DNA from: Gymnopus androsaceus JB14 | Lineage: Eukaryota; Basidiomycota; Agaricomycetes; Agaricales; Omphalotaceae | Direction of reading: 5' to 3' | Length of the DNA: 64,000 nucleotides | NCBI GenBank assembly: GCA_009733575.1 | Contig: ML769558.1 | Coordinates: forward strand, 61,798 to 125,797 | Shown here: positions 11,959-22,961 of the stretch, piece after piece | Position numbering within the stretch: position 1 is the first letter of the stretch | Layout of the letters: the number at the start of each line of letters is the position of its first letter | The notes under the pieces: model-generated | What the model was told of the DNA's origin: nothing | Seen by the model: only the letters and a program-made list of their open reading frames with translations | The model's database searches: none | Translations under genes and position numbers: made by a program

Positions 11959-13796
11959 TAACTAAATATAACGATACAGCTCGTAGACCCCACTTCTGGG
12001 CCAACAGCCATCTTGGATATGTGAGCTCACAAGTTGCAGCTCCCTGATGATAGGACTATCAAGCAGTCTAGATTCGTGAGGTATGTGTTGCACCGTGTAT
12101 GCGGATGGATGGTTACCTTTGCTTGATGTAAAGCTCGTATAGCTCCATCCATCTTAGAGTATGCGAACGATAAACGATCTTATTTCTCTATCTGTATAGT
12201 CGTTTGCATGCCATGTAAGAATCTCCTCCAGTTCGTTTTGCTTGATGGAACTCGATACGACGTTAATGGCATTCTGTATGTCATTCTGGTGCTGAATTCC
12301 CCTCTGACATCTCTCTGACTGGAAAGCGCCAGCTTTGCATCCCACAGGGCTACTCTCGCTCAATACGAAATCGGGGCATACAACGTCCGAGTGATCACAA
12401 TCACTACTGTAGATGTATGCTTCGGTTTTCCGCCTCTACTTCTTCGTGCCAGGATAGTACGAACACTCTCAATCATGGCCATTCCAGTTCACTTGGACAT
12501 GACATCTCCCTTCCAGCTCAACTAGCCACGCCTCTGCAGACCACGCACATTATAGACGGTTTGTTTATATGTAAAATGGTATTGGTATCTACGATTTTCC
12601 TGAGAGCTGGTCATATCCCCATTGACGCATCTTTGAAGGCGCTTGCACTACATTTACTAATAGTGAGCATTCCCGCCTGCTTGCCAAACTAATTCCTTCA
12701 TTCGGATAATGCACTCTCGACGTCCAAATTTAATAAACTTCTTTGTGGCGCGCCAAGGCCTGTCAAGACTCGTGCCGTTCTACCATCGGTGTAGGTACTT
12801 GTCCGGTGATCCATGCACTCTTACTTATAGTCATTCGATTCTTCAAAGAGTCCCTAACTCCGTTCAACAGGCAAATGCGAGGTCGAGTTCGAGGTCAGGA
12901 AATTCTGTGTTCTGTATATCTCCGAGATTATTTCAACTAAAGCTGATGTCTTCATTCTAGACTCTTCGAGGTCTTCTCCGAAATAGTATACTTATTCACT
13001 GAATAAATTGGTGTCGTCTTCTGATAGAGGGTGCCTCTTTCTCAATGTCCGTCTCATCTTTGGCTAATGGGGGTATGGCTATGTATGTCCATTTTTGCGA
13101 GAAACGGACTGCTTCTCACATCACACTAAATAGTAGGTAAGCATCCTGCCGCTAACCACGTTTAGACTCATGGCGCTCAGCCTGCGGTGTAATTTGACAT
13201 TCTCGCAAGTTGACGCTTGTGATTCGTGAAGTGGTCAGTGTACAAAGATACTTGCCAAAAACGTAAGAAGGTTTCAAATCTATTTTTTTTTTGGGGGGGG
13301 GGGGAGTGGGGCAAGCGCGCGTTGGGTCCAGTCGACATAATCGCTGTTCCTCGCCTGCTTTTACTTTAAAGTTGGGTTCCTCAGGTAGCTACGTATACTT
13401 ATTTCTCCTTGAGCCTAAAAGTGTCCTCTGTACTAAGAGGCACATGGTACCCTTCAGAACATACCGTAATCACGAACAACTCATTGGTCGGGACAATAGA
13501 AGAAAACTCAGGCTGATGGTGGTGAAGAGCCGCTGGCCAAGCTGTCTATCATGTTCGTATATCGGCTTTTGCTGTCTCAAGCCGACGGTTCATTAAGAGG
13601 CGCTAAGTTTGGTGTAGGGTTTCTTGAGTAAGAAACAGCTTCCAAAGTGTTTCCCATGTCACCCGCCGCTGACGATTTGCTGGATGTGCGTGTAGATGTT
13701 CGCTTTTTCCAAACTTTTGGTCCTGTTCTTCTCTTTCTGAAGATGCGAACTAACGCGCCAGGGCCTGGAAGCGACTGGGTTTCGAACACCGTCGTG
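11959..13796. other. Non-coding duplicated sequence within copy B
   Basis: No functional gene visible. The open frames are short and their equivalents in copy C are disrupted in different places, which argues against coding. It includes a T11-G12 homopolymer junction at 13,282-13,304. Confidence 0.5.
13282..13304 (+). repeat. Poly(T)-poly(G) homopolymer junction
   Basis: A run of about eleven T followed by twelve G, then AGTGGGG. The corresponding place in copy C lacks it. It is a recent slippage product or a place where the base count may be wrong. Confidence 0.6.
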
Positions 13797-13811
13797 GTAT
13801 AGATTACTCCT

Positions 13812-14022
13812 ATGGGTATCGCGAACCTAGGCTGGCGTCCAATGTAATTTTCGCTCCCGTTCGTTTTATTGTAATTAACTCAAGCACGTCGAAATCCGTT
13901 TCTGACTTACTCCATTAGTTACTTAATCGGGCTCCTCTACCCTGAAACTGCCAACCTGCATTTGTACAGGGAGAACCCGGAACTAGACTTTGTTCTCGAG
14001 TACAAGGAGGCATTTTTTCATT
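13812..14022 (+). pseudogene. Sugar transporter last-exon relic (copy B)
   Basis: Pieces match the C-terminal exon of the transporter at 8.5-10.9 kb: MGIANLGWR, then a decayed APVRF piece, then LLYPETANLH, LYRENPELDFVLEYKEA. Frames change between pieces and a stop interrupts the LI(W)LxYPET region. Only this part of the gene remains. It lies ~1.1 kb upstream of hydrophobin copy B. Confidence 0.8.
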
Positions 14023-15042
14023 GAAAGTATAGACATATTCGAAAATAGGTCAAACCACGTTCTTCTCTTAATATGACAAGAGATTTATCTATCTTGCTCA
14101 TTACGGCTGGGCCAGCAAGTTTTCTATATAGCAGGCGCCCAGTCCTCATGAATGCGTCGTACTATTAGGTTGTATCAACTTATCTCCATAAGTTACTAAT
14201 AATCGATTAACACTGAATGCACCCAGTGACCCAGTTTCACACCAGTCTGGACGTAAGCCTCGAATCCAGCTCGCAAAGTTTGATCTGCGCTCTACACACT
14301 AGAATGTTCAATATCAAGCGTCCAACTAAATGCGTGCAATACTGCGAAGCCGCGGTGATTGAATTTTACGCTCAGTACGCCCACTGGCAGTGGACTCGGT
14401 TGAAAAGGTATACAGTAAGTCATCTCACTACGCACAAATTTTCTGGATGCATGTGCTGTAGATGCTTTATCGTCCAGTCGGTTGACCGGATTCAGTTCCT
14501 AGAGATTGATAATATTTAACGAGCCCAGTTTTCGATTTCGAAAAGTTCCTGCTCAAATGGGTAATAATGTACTTAGATGCAATCGACCTTTTTCCGCCGT
14601 ATGATTTGAATCAAAGGCGAATCATTAGTTGAGTTTGGTCGACGTCATCGTTCAGGAAGAAAGAACGACGTAACTTTGCTTCCCGCTTTAGAAACGTCTC
14701 CTGAAGACAGAAACGGAATTTATTCAGTGCATATGTGTGCCAACTACTAGTACAGCAGTCCGCGAGACTCGGATTTCAATGCAACGACCAATTCCTTAAC
14801 AAAAGTTCCGGGACGTCCGTCAAATGTTCAAACCATCCGCATAGTACTACAACGTACAGCCAGACGTTCTCATTGGATCATGAACCATCCTTGTGACCAA
14901 ATAACATGGTTTGTTTCGCTTTCTACCCCACAACAGGATTGGCGTGACAGCTCTCAATTTTCCCCCTGTAATTTCTACACAAGAGGAAAGGTAATGGTCG
15001 ACATACTTACTCTAATTCTAGCTCTCTATACATTCGGAAAAG
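14023..15042. other. Upstream region of hydrophobin copy B
   Basis: No gene. From about 14,780 it aligns with the promoters of copies A and C, and contains CAGACGTTCTCATTGGATCA and CGACATACTTACTCTA shared with copy C. Confidence 0.5.
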
Positions 15043-15048
15043 TATAAA
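15043..15048 (+). promoter_or_regulatory. TATA box of hydrophobin copy B
   Basis: TATAAA in AAAAGTATAAAGACTCTTG, 88 bp upstream of the ATG; conserved in copy C. Confidence 0.65.
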
Positions 15049-15130
15049 GACTCTTGAGAACTCCATAGGGATTCCTCACTTGAACAACCAACAACCGTCG
15101 TTCAAGTACTCAGCTCTCTCTCTTCTCATT

Positions 15131-15594
15131 ATGCAGTTTAAACTTGCTTTTGTGTCCGCTGCTCTTGCTACTCTTGCGGTCGCCACACCTAACTTCTCCC
15201 GCGGCGACGGCGACAGCTGTACCCAACCGGCTAGCTCCTGCAGCACTGGACCTATTCAGTGCTGCAACTCCATTCAGCAGGCCACCTCCTCATCTTGTAC
15301 CTCAATCCTTGGCCTTCTTGGCCTCCTCATTAGTGACCCGACCGTTCTTGTCGGTCTTAATTGTAGCCCCGTCACTGTTGTCGGTGGTGTGTCCACCTGG
15401 TAAATGCTCTTAGCATATATGTGTCTGAGTACACGCTCATCTTTTCATAGCTCTGCCAATGCCGTCTGCTGCGAGGATAACAGTCACGGCGGTAAGATCA
15501 AACCTCGGTCTTTTCTTCACCGATTTTGCTTGATTCTGATGTCTCTTTCCCATTAGGAGTCATTTCCATCGGCTGTGTCCCCGTTACTCTTTGA
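15131..15594 (+). CDS. Class I hydrophobin (copy B)
   Basis: Three exons, the first 15,131-15,399 (donor GTAAATG), with the same architecture as copies A and C. Signal peptide MQFKLAFVSAALATLAVATP. The Cys order is the usual class I set plus two extra: one before the first canonical Cys (GDSCTQPASSC) and one after the first Cys pair (ATSSSCTSILG), giving ten. The middle exon encodes SANAVCCEDNSHGG and the last ends GCVPVTL, stop TGA at 15,592-15,594. The loop between Cys 3 and 4 (SSSCTSILGLLGLLISDPTV) differs from the other copies while both ends are conserved, so divergence is concentrated in the part that varies most among class I hydrophobins. Secreted coat protein. The reading frame is intact. 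Confidence 0.92.
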
Positions 15595-16465
15595 ACAACA
15601 TTCGAAATCGCAGCAGCTCAACCCAAGCTCAATTGCAATGCTGTAGCGGGAACTTGCCTATAGTATTGTTAGCTGGGAGCTGTGACGCAATCTCCATTGA
15701 TAGGGGTTTCAAGGGAGTTTGGATTAGTATTTACAGTATATCAGTTGTGATTTGTATTGTTTGTTGGAAAATATCTCGAGAATATGTAAGTAAACGCTTT
15801 GACCGTCGGCCCGTCCAGGATCAATGTAATTGAGTTTACCCCCGTTCCTCCATCATGGTCCCGAGAAATATTGTCATTTGCATACAACAGTTATCTAGTG
15901 TTATGGAATACATAAAAATGTAAGAAAAGGTTCAAAGGGCCAAGAGAACGTCAGTAACACAACAACAGCACATACACGAATCAACTAACAAGAGCCCGTT
16001 AATTCCTTCAACTTTGACCCCTCGTTCTGCCATATAACCACAGCATTCAATCCATTCCTCTCCATAGTATCCGCCAAAGGCTGATACACATACGGTGTAG
16101 ATCTCTTCTCGATTTCGAAACCTGATATCAAACTTCCGTCAACAGTCACTCCCAACTCCCCGATAGCATGGATGTTTATAGGAAACAGATGCCATTTTAT
16201 TGAATTATACGACACTATCAAGGCGATTTTAAATCATCAGCATTGAAGACGGTTCTCAGTCATCTATCAGTCATGAGCTTAAACTTTGTTAAATCGGACA
16301 TTTTGTATTTCCTACGATGATTTTGCCCATGAGGTATGCTTACCTCCAAAATCCTGCTCCGGGGGCATAATTTATGCTATAATGGGCAAGGCTTCGAGCT
16401 TCAAGCTGAAGCCAACTTTACGCTAGAAATTGCCAAGGTACGAGAGGTTCTGGGGGCCTTTGTTT
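15595..16465. other. 3' flank of hydrophobin copy B; coding-like fragment on minus strand
   Basis: The flank repeats that of copies A and C. A minus-strand frame at 15,985-16,221 (78 codons, ending NEGSKLKELTGSC) has a decayed counterpart at about 20,225-20,400, so a fragment of some other gene travels with the unit; I do not recognise it. Confidence 0.35.
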
Positions 16466-16930
16466 CACGACAAGGAGAATCTGTTCCTAGTTATGGACTT
16501 TTAGCAGTGACCTCACTACACAACTCGCTAGATGGGGTCATCTAGGCTGCGATTGCGCCCATTTCTACGCTGCCGAGACCGTCGAAGGCCTCCACAAAGC
16601 TGGTGCCACCTACCGAGACCTGAAATATACTCATTGGGGTAGACGGACACATCGTCATAACTGATTTCGGGCTATCAAAGGAGTTTCCGAGACGGAGAGA
16701 TGCGCCTACACCGTCGGATGGGCGTGCCAGGCGCCGTAGACGAAAGATGGTGGTAGTGAAAGATCTGCGGGCCATCAAAACTTGTGCGGAATCACGGGCG
16801 AGTGCAACATCAACGACGATTATGACGGCGACGTTTGTGAGAGGGTAGAACATTTGGCCACAGAGGTGATTCAGGTGTTGCCGTATAGTAAGGAGATTGA
16901 TTGGTGGAGCTTTGGGACGATGTTGCATGA
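16466..16930 (+). pseudogene. AGC-type protein kinase fragment, degenerate (copy C)
   Basis: Paralogue of the relic at 11.45 kb with different lesions. DKENLFLVMDF, then a stop where copy B reads YPSRDL; YRDLK then a short deletion removing the PEN of the catalytic loop; GVDGHIVITDFGLSKEFPRR split over frames; and EVIQVLPYSKEIDWWSFGTML. It retains the canonical SFGTM where copy B has SFVTM. Not functional. Confidence 0.75.
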
Positions 16931-18130
16931 GATGTTGAGTCCATGTTAATGTACTTATCCTTTCTTCGTCCGTAACTAAAACAGTGCTGCTCGTAAACAC
17001 CATTCTGGGCGAGTCACCACTTGGCTATGTATATTCAAGTGCTGCAGGACGAGTTACAGTTCCCTGATGATAGGGCTATCAAGAATTTAATTCATGGGGT
17101 ATGCCATGCCGCATCGTGTATGCAGACTCATGGATACTTACCTTTGCTTGTGGCCTGTGCAGCTCCTTCAACGCAACCTAGCTCTTAGAATATGCGAAGC
17201 AGAATAAACGGTATTCTTATTTCACCATCTGTACAGCCATTTTACACGCTATATGCGCGAGGAGATGCGAGTGGATACGACGCTAAGGGTGTTCTGTCTG
17301 TTGTTCTGGCGCTGAATACCCCTTGAAATCTCTCTGACTCTGGAAAGCGCCAGCTGGCTCTTGATTTGGATCCCCACAGGCTACTCTGGCTCAAGTACGG
17401 AATCGGGGCACATAACTTCCAAGTGGTCACAAGCAACAGTCACTCTCTAGATGTATGCTTCGGCTAGCTTTTCGGTGTATATTTCCTCGTACCAGGATAC
17501 GAACGCTCTCGATCATAGCCATTCCAGTTCAATTGGAAATGACATCTCCCCTTCCAGCTCAACTAGCCGCACCTCCGGGAATGATGCACATTGTCAACGG
17601 GCTTTTATATAAAAATGGTATTGGTCTCTACAGTTTTACTACGAATTCCTGAGAGCAAGACATATCCACATGGACGCTATCATTGAAGGTGCTTGCACTG
17701 ACATTTACACAGTGAGCTATTCCGCCTCCCTAACCAACTAATTCCTTCATTCGGATAACGTCCAAATTTGATAACCTTCTTTGTGGCACGCCAAGGCCTG
17801 TCAAGACTCGTGACGTTCTACATCAATTCTACATCGGCGTAGCACATCCTTGTCTGGTGATCCATGCACTTTTAAGTTTACTTACAACCGTTCAATTCAC
17901 CAAAGAGCCCCTAACTCAGTTGCAGCAGGCAAATGCGAAGGTACGGTTTCTTGATGTGTTCTTTGGCAAGAAACAGCTTCAATGTGTTTCCCATGTCATC
18001 CGCTGACGATTTGTTGAATGTACGCGCTTTCTCCAAACTCTTGGAGCTGTTTTTCTCTTTCTGAAGATGCGAACCAACGCGGCCTGGAAGTGACTGGATT
18101 TCGAACTCCGTCGTGGTATATATTACTTCC
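16931..18130. other. Non-coding duplicated sequence within copy C
   Basis: Parallels 11,959-13,800 in copy B. No gene supported. Confidence 0.45.
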
Positions 18131-18345
18131 ATGGGTATTGCGAACCTAGGCTGGCGTTGAATGTAATTTCGCTCCCGTTCGTTTTATTGTAGCTCAAATA
18201 CGTCGAAATCAGTTTCCGACTTGCCCCATTAATTAATCTGGCTCTTCTAATCTGAAACTGGCAACCTGCATCAGGAGAATTTCGACAAACTGTACAGGGA
18301 GAATGCGGGACTAGTCTTTGTTCTCAGGTGCAAGGAGGCGTTTTT
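18131..18345 (+). pseudogene. Sugar transporter last-exon relic (copy C)
   Basis: MGIANLGWR, a decayed middle, then a YPET-equivalent region (SETGNLH), and LYRENAGLVFVLRCKEA. The last piece is closer to the intact gene (GLVFVLKCKEA) than copy B is. A stop replaces the sense codon at the YPE site. Confidence 0.78.
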
Positions 18346-19308
18346 GCATCAATATAGATCTTATCTGAACATGAGAAGAGATTTATCCCAATAAGTTTTC
18401 TGTATAGCAGGCACCCAGTCCTCAAGAATGCGTCGTACTAGGTTGTATCAACTTACCTCCATAAGTTATAATTAACATTGTGTGAGTGCACCCAGTTTCA
18501 CTCTTATTCACGTCGTCAGTCTGGCACAAGCCTCCAATCCATCTTGGTAAAGTTCGGTCTACACTCTACACACTAGAAGGTTCAATAACTAAATGCATGC
18601 AATACCGCGAAGCCGCGGCGATTGAATTTTACGCTCAGTGGACTCGGTTGACAAGGCCTCACTACGTCGAAATTTTCTGGATGCATGTAAATGCTTTATC
18701 GTCCGGCTCGTTGACCGAATTCAGTTTCTGAAGATTAATAATATTTAGCGATATTATTTAACGATCACAGCTTTGATTAGTTTTCGATTTCAAAGAGTTC
18801 CTGTTCAAATGAGTAAGAATGTACTTAGATACCGCGCGCAATTGACCTTTCAACTCCTAATTCAGAATGACTTGAATCAACGGCGAGTTGTTAGTTGAGT
18901 TTGGGCGACGTCATTGTTCAGGAAGAAAGAACGACGTAACTTTGCTTCCCGCTTTACAAGTCCTGAAGACTCGGGAGTTTATTCAGTGTTTATGTGTGCC
19001 AACTAGTCCCGGGTCCGCTTGACGTCACACCATTGCCAAGACTCAGATTTCAATGCAACGACCAATTCCTCACAAAACTTCCAGGACGTCCGTCAAATGT
19101 TCAAACTATCCGCGTAGTACTACAACGTATAGCCAGACGTTCTCATTGGATCATAAACCATCCTTGTGACCAAATAAGTTTGTTTCACTTTCTACCCTAC
19201 AACAGGATTGGTGTGACAGCTCTCAATTTTCCCCCTGTAATTTCTACAGAGGAAAGGTAATGGTCGACATACTTACTCTAAGTCTAGCTCTCTATACATT
19301 CGGAAAAG
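18346..19308. other. Upstream region of hydrophobin copy C
   Basis: No gene. The 250 bp before the TATA box align closely with copy B. Confidence 0.45.
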
Positions 19309-19314
19309 TATAAA
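19309..19314 (+). promoter_or_regulatory. TATA box of hydrophobin copy C
   Basis: TATAAA in AAAAGTATAAAGACTCTTG, 93-98 bp upstream of the ATG, like the other two copies. Confidence 0.65.
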
Positions 19315-19406
19315 GACTCTTGAAAACTCGATAGGGATCCCTCACTCGAACAACCAACAGCCGTCGTTCAAGTACTCAGCTCTCTACTCAGCTTTCTCTT
19401 CTCACC

Positions 19407-19872
19407 ATGCAGTTTAAACTCGCTTTCGTGACCGTTGCTCTTGCTACTCTTGCGGTCGCCACTCCTAGCTTCCCCCGCGGCGGCGGCGACAGCTGTACCG
19501 AACCGGCTAGCAGCTGCAGCACTGGACCTATTCAGTGCTGCAATTCCATTCAGCAGACTACCTCAGATGTCCTTTCCACGGTCCTTGGCATTCTTGGTAT
19601 CAGCCTTAGTGGCGTGACGGGTCTTGTCGGTCTTACTTGTAGCCCCGTCACCGTTGTCGGTGGTGTGTCCACCTGGTAATTCCTCTTTGCATGTATGTAT
19701 CTGAGTACATGCTCATCTTTCTTCATAGTTCTGCCAATGCCGTCTGCTGCACAGATAACAGTTACGGAGGTATGATCAAACCTCGGTCTTTTTTTCGCTG
19801 GTTTTGCTTGATTCTGATGTCTCCTTCTCATTAGGACTCATTTCCGTCGGTTGTATCCCCGTTACTCTCTGA
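19407..19872 (+). CDS. Class I hydrophobin (copy C)
   Basis: Three exons. Signal peptide MQFKLAFVTVALATLAVATP. The protein is nearly identical to copy A in exon 1 (only a few differences, such as SDVLSTV against SGVLSTV) despite the inverted position, and ends SANAVCCTDNSYGG then LISVGCIPVTL, stop TGA at 19,870-19,872. It has nine cysteines: the class I eight plus the early one in GDSC. Copies A and C are closer to each other than either is to B, although B and C are tandem neighbours. This implies gene conversion between A and C, or that B diverged faster. The frame is intact and splice sites are conserved (donor GTAATTCC; acceptors TTCATAG and CATTAG). Confidence 0.93.
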
Positions 19873-20449
19873 ACATCATTCGAAATTGCGGCGGCTCAAC
19901 CCAAGCTCAATTGCAATGCTGTAGCGGGAACTTGCCTATGGTAGTAGTTGGGAGCTGTGACGCGATCTCCATGGGCCATTAATAGGGATTTCAAGGGAAT
20001 TTGGATTAGTATGTACAGTATATCAATTGTGATTTGTATTGTTTGTTGGAAAATGTCTCGAGAAAATTCATATGTGTCAAGTGCTACTTTTCTCCTCGTA
20101 AGAAACGCTTTGACCGAGTTCGGCCCGTCCGGGATCAATGTAATTAAGTTTCGCACTCCCAAAATATTGTCATAAAACAGTTATCTAGTGTTATGAGATA
20201 CATGAAGTAGAGTCAGATACACACAGGATGCTACACGAGTCCGTTAGTTCCTTCAACTCTGAACCCTCGTTCTGCCATCTACACCACATCATTGTATCAG
20301 CTCTTCAAGGATACTATGGAGATGAATGGATTGAAACCTGACATTGAACTTCCATCGGCAGTCACTCCATACTCCCCGATAGCATGGAGTTTATAGGAAC
20401 GGATGCTAATAAATCAATATCTACAATGTACATCCATTTAAATACCACT
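19873..20449. other. 3' flank of hydrophobin copy C
   Basis: Duplicated flank without a gene; contains the decayed counterpart of the minus-strand fragment of copy B. Confidence 0.4.
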
Positions 20450-20740
20450 TAAATCTACTTGATCCTATCCGTTCAGACCTTCGCAACCGTAAGGCTGTAT
20501 CAAGGCGATTTTAAATCATCTATAAAACACTCACGGAGAATCAAAGTGTGCAATGCTAAAAACGTATTTAAATTATCAGCGTTGAGAAGCGCAACCAAAG
20601 CTCATCAAGTGCGTTCGGAATCGATATTTAATTCAGAATGAAATCGTTGACTTAAAGCTCACCAAGTGCGATTAGACAGCCGTATTTAAATCGTCGATTT
20701 GAGCTCGCCAAGTGCATTATAAGGGCATCGGGCTTGCCAT
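20450..20740 (+). repeat. Degenerate ~60-bp tandem repeat
   Basis: Three or four imperfect units sharing GCTCA(C/T)CAAGTGCG followed by a (G/C)GTATTTAAAT-like core, at about 20,545, 20,600, 20,658 and 20,702. Confidence 0.5.
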
Positions 20741-22961
20741 TTGAGGTCACTAGAATTAAATCATACAAGTGGATTGGTTCCAGCCTAGGCACGCCAAAAA
20801 TCAACATTCAACTCGATACAGATGGAAAAAGGAGCTACACCAATTGCAATGAAAGACCTTCTCCAAAATGCGGCCGGAGCTTCGACAGCAGCATCGTAAG
20901 CGACGCCCTCACCGGCATTGTTTCTGTAGAAAGGTTTGGACGACAGTGCCTACAGAGGGATCTACCAGTTGAAACGGTTGCATGAACGTTAAATTCGTCG
21001 ATCTTGGAGTCGCGGAGGAAGTTTTTGACAAGGTTGAGAGTGGTTGGAGAGGTCCTGGTAGATCTCCTCGAAAGAGACACGGGTAAAGGAACGGCACTTC
21101 AGACTTGAAAAGAAAAGAACGTTCTTGAGCTGGATACATAACGTGTTTAACGAGGCGGATGCTAATTTTTTCTTTACTAACTCGACTTCAAAAAGATACT
21201 GTCCCGAAGGATATATCGAAAGGTCGTCTTCCGAGATCAAAGAGGAGAGTGCCACACTCGAAAGTGACCTTCAACTTGTCCAGCAATCTCGTCAATGATA
21301 CGGAAGACGAGATAGATTTACGCGAATCGAGACGATATAAGTATTCGCTTCGTAAAGGTCCAAGGTTCGTGGCTGGATCGGATTCAGAGCTTAGCTTGTC
21401 GAGTATTGGTATTAGGGAAGCATCGACCTGGGTTTTCGTTTTCATTGAAAGGGAAATTTGAGATTTAAATAAACGCCGGAGTAACTTATAAGCGCCTGTT
21501 TATCCACGTTGCTTCTCATTCTTCACTTCGTTATCTATTAGCCATGAGCTTGAGCTTTGTTCAAGAGTATTTCGAGGGCAAGATCGTACGTGTTGAGCCA
21601 ATGTCTTTTGTCTTTTATGCTGACATTGTTGTCTTCTTTCGTCTTACTCTGATTCTGAACTAACCTTCTCCGTGCTCTTGCTCGTGTCGATGCTCTAACT
21701 CCTGGTCAACTCACGCCGATCGATACCTACTTCACTGTTACGGTTGTATCGGATATACGCTTTACGCTATGGAATATGGACCCTGATAGGACTTTGTCGG
21801 CCAACAAAAAGTAGACGAGATTTCGAGGTTGTGGCTGGTTGGGTTTACTGTGCGTGCTGTTCCTTCCTTCCCCGCTTCCTTCCAACTATCCATCCTGATA
21901 CTAATACCAACGATATCCCTATCTGCAGACACTCTCATTCATCCTAGGCTTCGCACTGCGAATCTCTCCAAATCACGTTTGGGCTATTGGGTGCGTCGAC
22001 GGTTGTGCTGGCTGCTGTGAGTGTTTGTTTTACTTTGCAAGCTTTTGCTAAATATCTTTTTTACTATATCTTCGGCATACGCATACTCGCTCTCTCTACT
22101 CCAAATTCAACTATATTCGTTGTGTTGCCTTAATTGGCCTCATTTATTCGTTCCTTCACCCATGACTTGGTCTGGCTTCCTACGCCGCGCCAACAATGAT
22201 CATTGATTCTTCATGCCTCTTTTGGTCTCATTGTCCACTCTAACCGCTCACCACTTACCGTTGGCATGCCAATACATAACCAGATCGTCCTCCCACCATG
22301 GCCAATGTACAATACACATCCGGTGACCTGGTTGCCGACGAAGGAGAAGGAGAAGGTAGTAGTAGCGGAGCGAATAGGACTTTGGGCGAGGGACGATTAG
22401 CTACTACAGCTCTATTATATAATTCGTGTTCTGTTCTGCTCTTCTGCAGAGGTTGAGACTGGATCTGGGCTGTGATTGGCGTTCTTGGCAGAGAGATCGG
22501 TAGAAGGAGAAATGGCTTGGCTATGGCTATGGGTCCAGGCTGCCAATGCTGCTGAAAGTTGATTGACTTGACCTTGACCTTGACTTGACTTGTCTGATGG
22601 ACTATTAGGATTGAGCGCTGTACATGCTGTAAATCGATATCGTAAATCGCAATGCCGTAGTACCAACGTAGTACAGAGACCGAGATTCAGATTGAGCTGA
22701 GCTGCAGGCTGCAGAGTAAAAGCAGAAGCAGAATGCGAGTAGCCTGTAGTGACGTATAATGCGAGATAGGCTATGTACGAGAGTTGACGTTGGGTTCGGG
22801 GGGGCGGCGCGATTCGGTTTTGTCCAAATACGGCTCGGTCACACGCCTTCCTTTTTGATTGATTTTCTGAATCTCTGTTGTTTTCACTTTTTCCACCACC
22901 GAGGCTCGAGCGCCTGTCGAGGGTTCGTTCTCATTCTCCACCTTGAACCCTTTTTCATTGT
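20741..22961. other. Unresolved stretch before the KIN1-like gene
   Basis: Overlapping open frames at 20,734-21,461 exist on both strands, but none shows a known motif or a consistent exon chain. At 21,544 an ATG followed by SLSFVQEYFEGK and a donor GTACGT could start a small gene, with a hydrophobic stretch near 21,975 (GLLGASTVVLAAVSVCF); I could not build it to a stop with confidence. A direct repeat CTTGACCTTGACC lies at 22,565-22,590. The last ~250 bp are presumably the kinase promoter and 5' UTR. Confidence 0.3.

Larger units (their letters stand above)
11400..16300 (+). repeat. Segmental duplication, direct copy B (kinase relic, transporter relic, hydrophobin)
   Basis: About 4.9 kb repeated immediately downstream as copy C, in the same order: AGC-kinase relic, a block starting near 12,400 (GGATAGTACGAACACTCTC against GGATACGAACGCTCTC at 17.5 kb), the CATTCGGATAATGC block, transporter last-exon relic, a hydrophobin promoter with TATA box, and the hydrophobin gene. 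The right edge (16,222-16,290, ending CATGAGCTTAAACTTTG) resembles 20,495-20,520 and 21,540-21,565, which marks the junction of the tandem array. Many small deletions separate the copies. Confidence 0.72.
16430..21565 (+). repeat. Segmental duplication, direct copy C
   Basis: Second tandem unit, same order as copy B: kinase relic (16.47 kb), shared blocks at 17.45 and 17.74 kb, transporter relic (18.13 kb), promoter, hydrophobin (19.41 kb), and the flanking fragment at 20.2 kb. It is shorter than copy B between kinase relic and hydrophobin (2.9 against 3.7 kb) because of several deletions. Its tail (20.45-21.56 kb) is longer than that of copy B. Confidence 0.7.
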
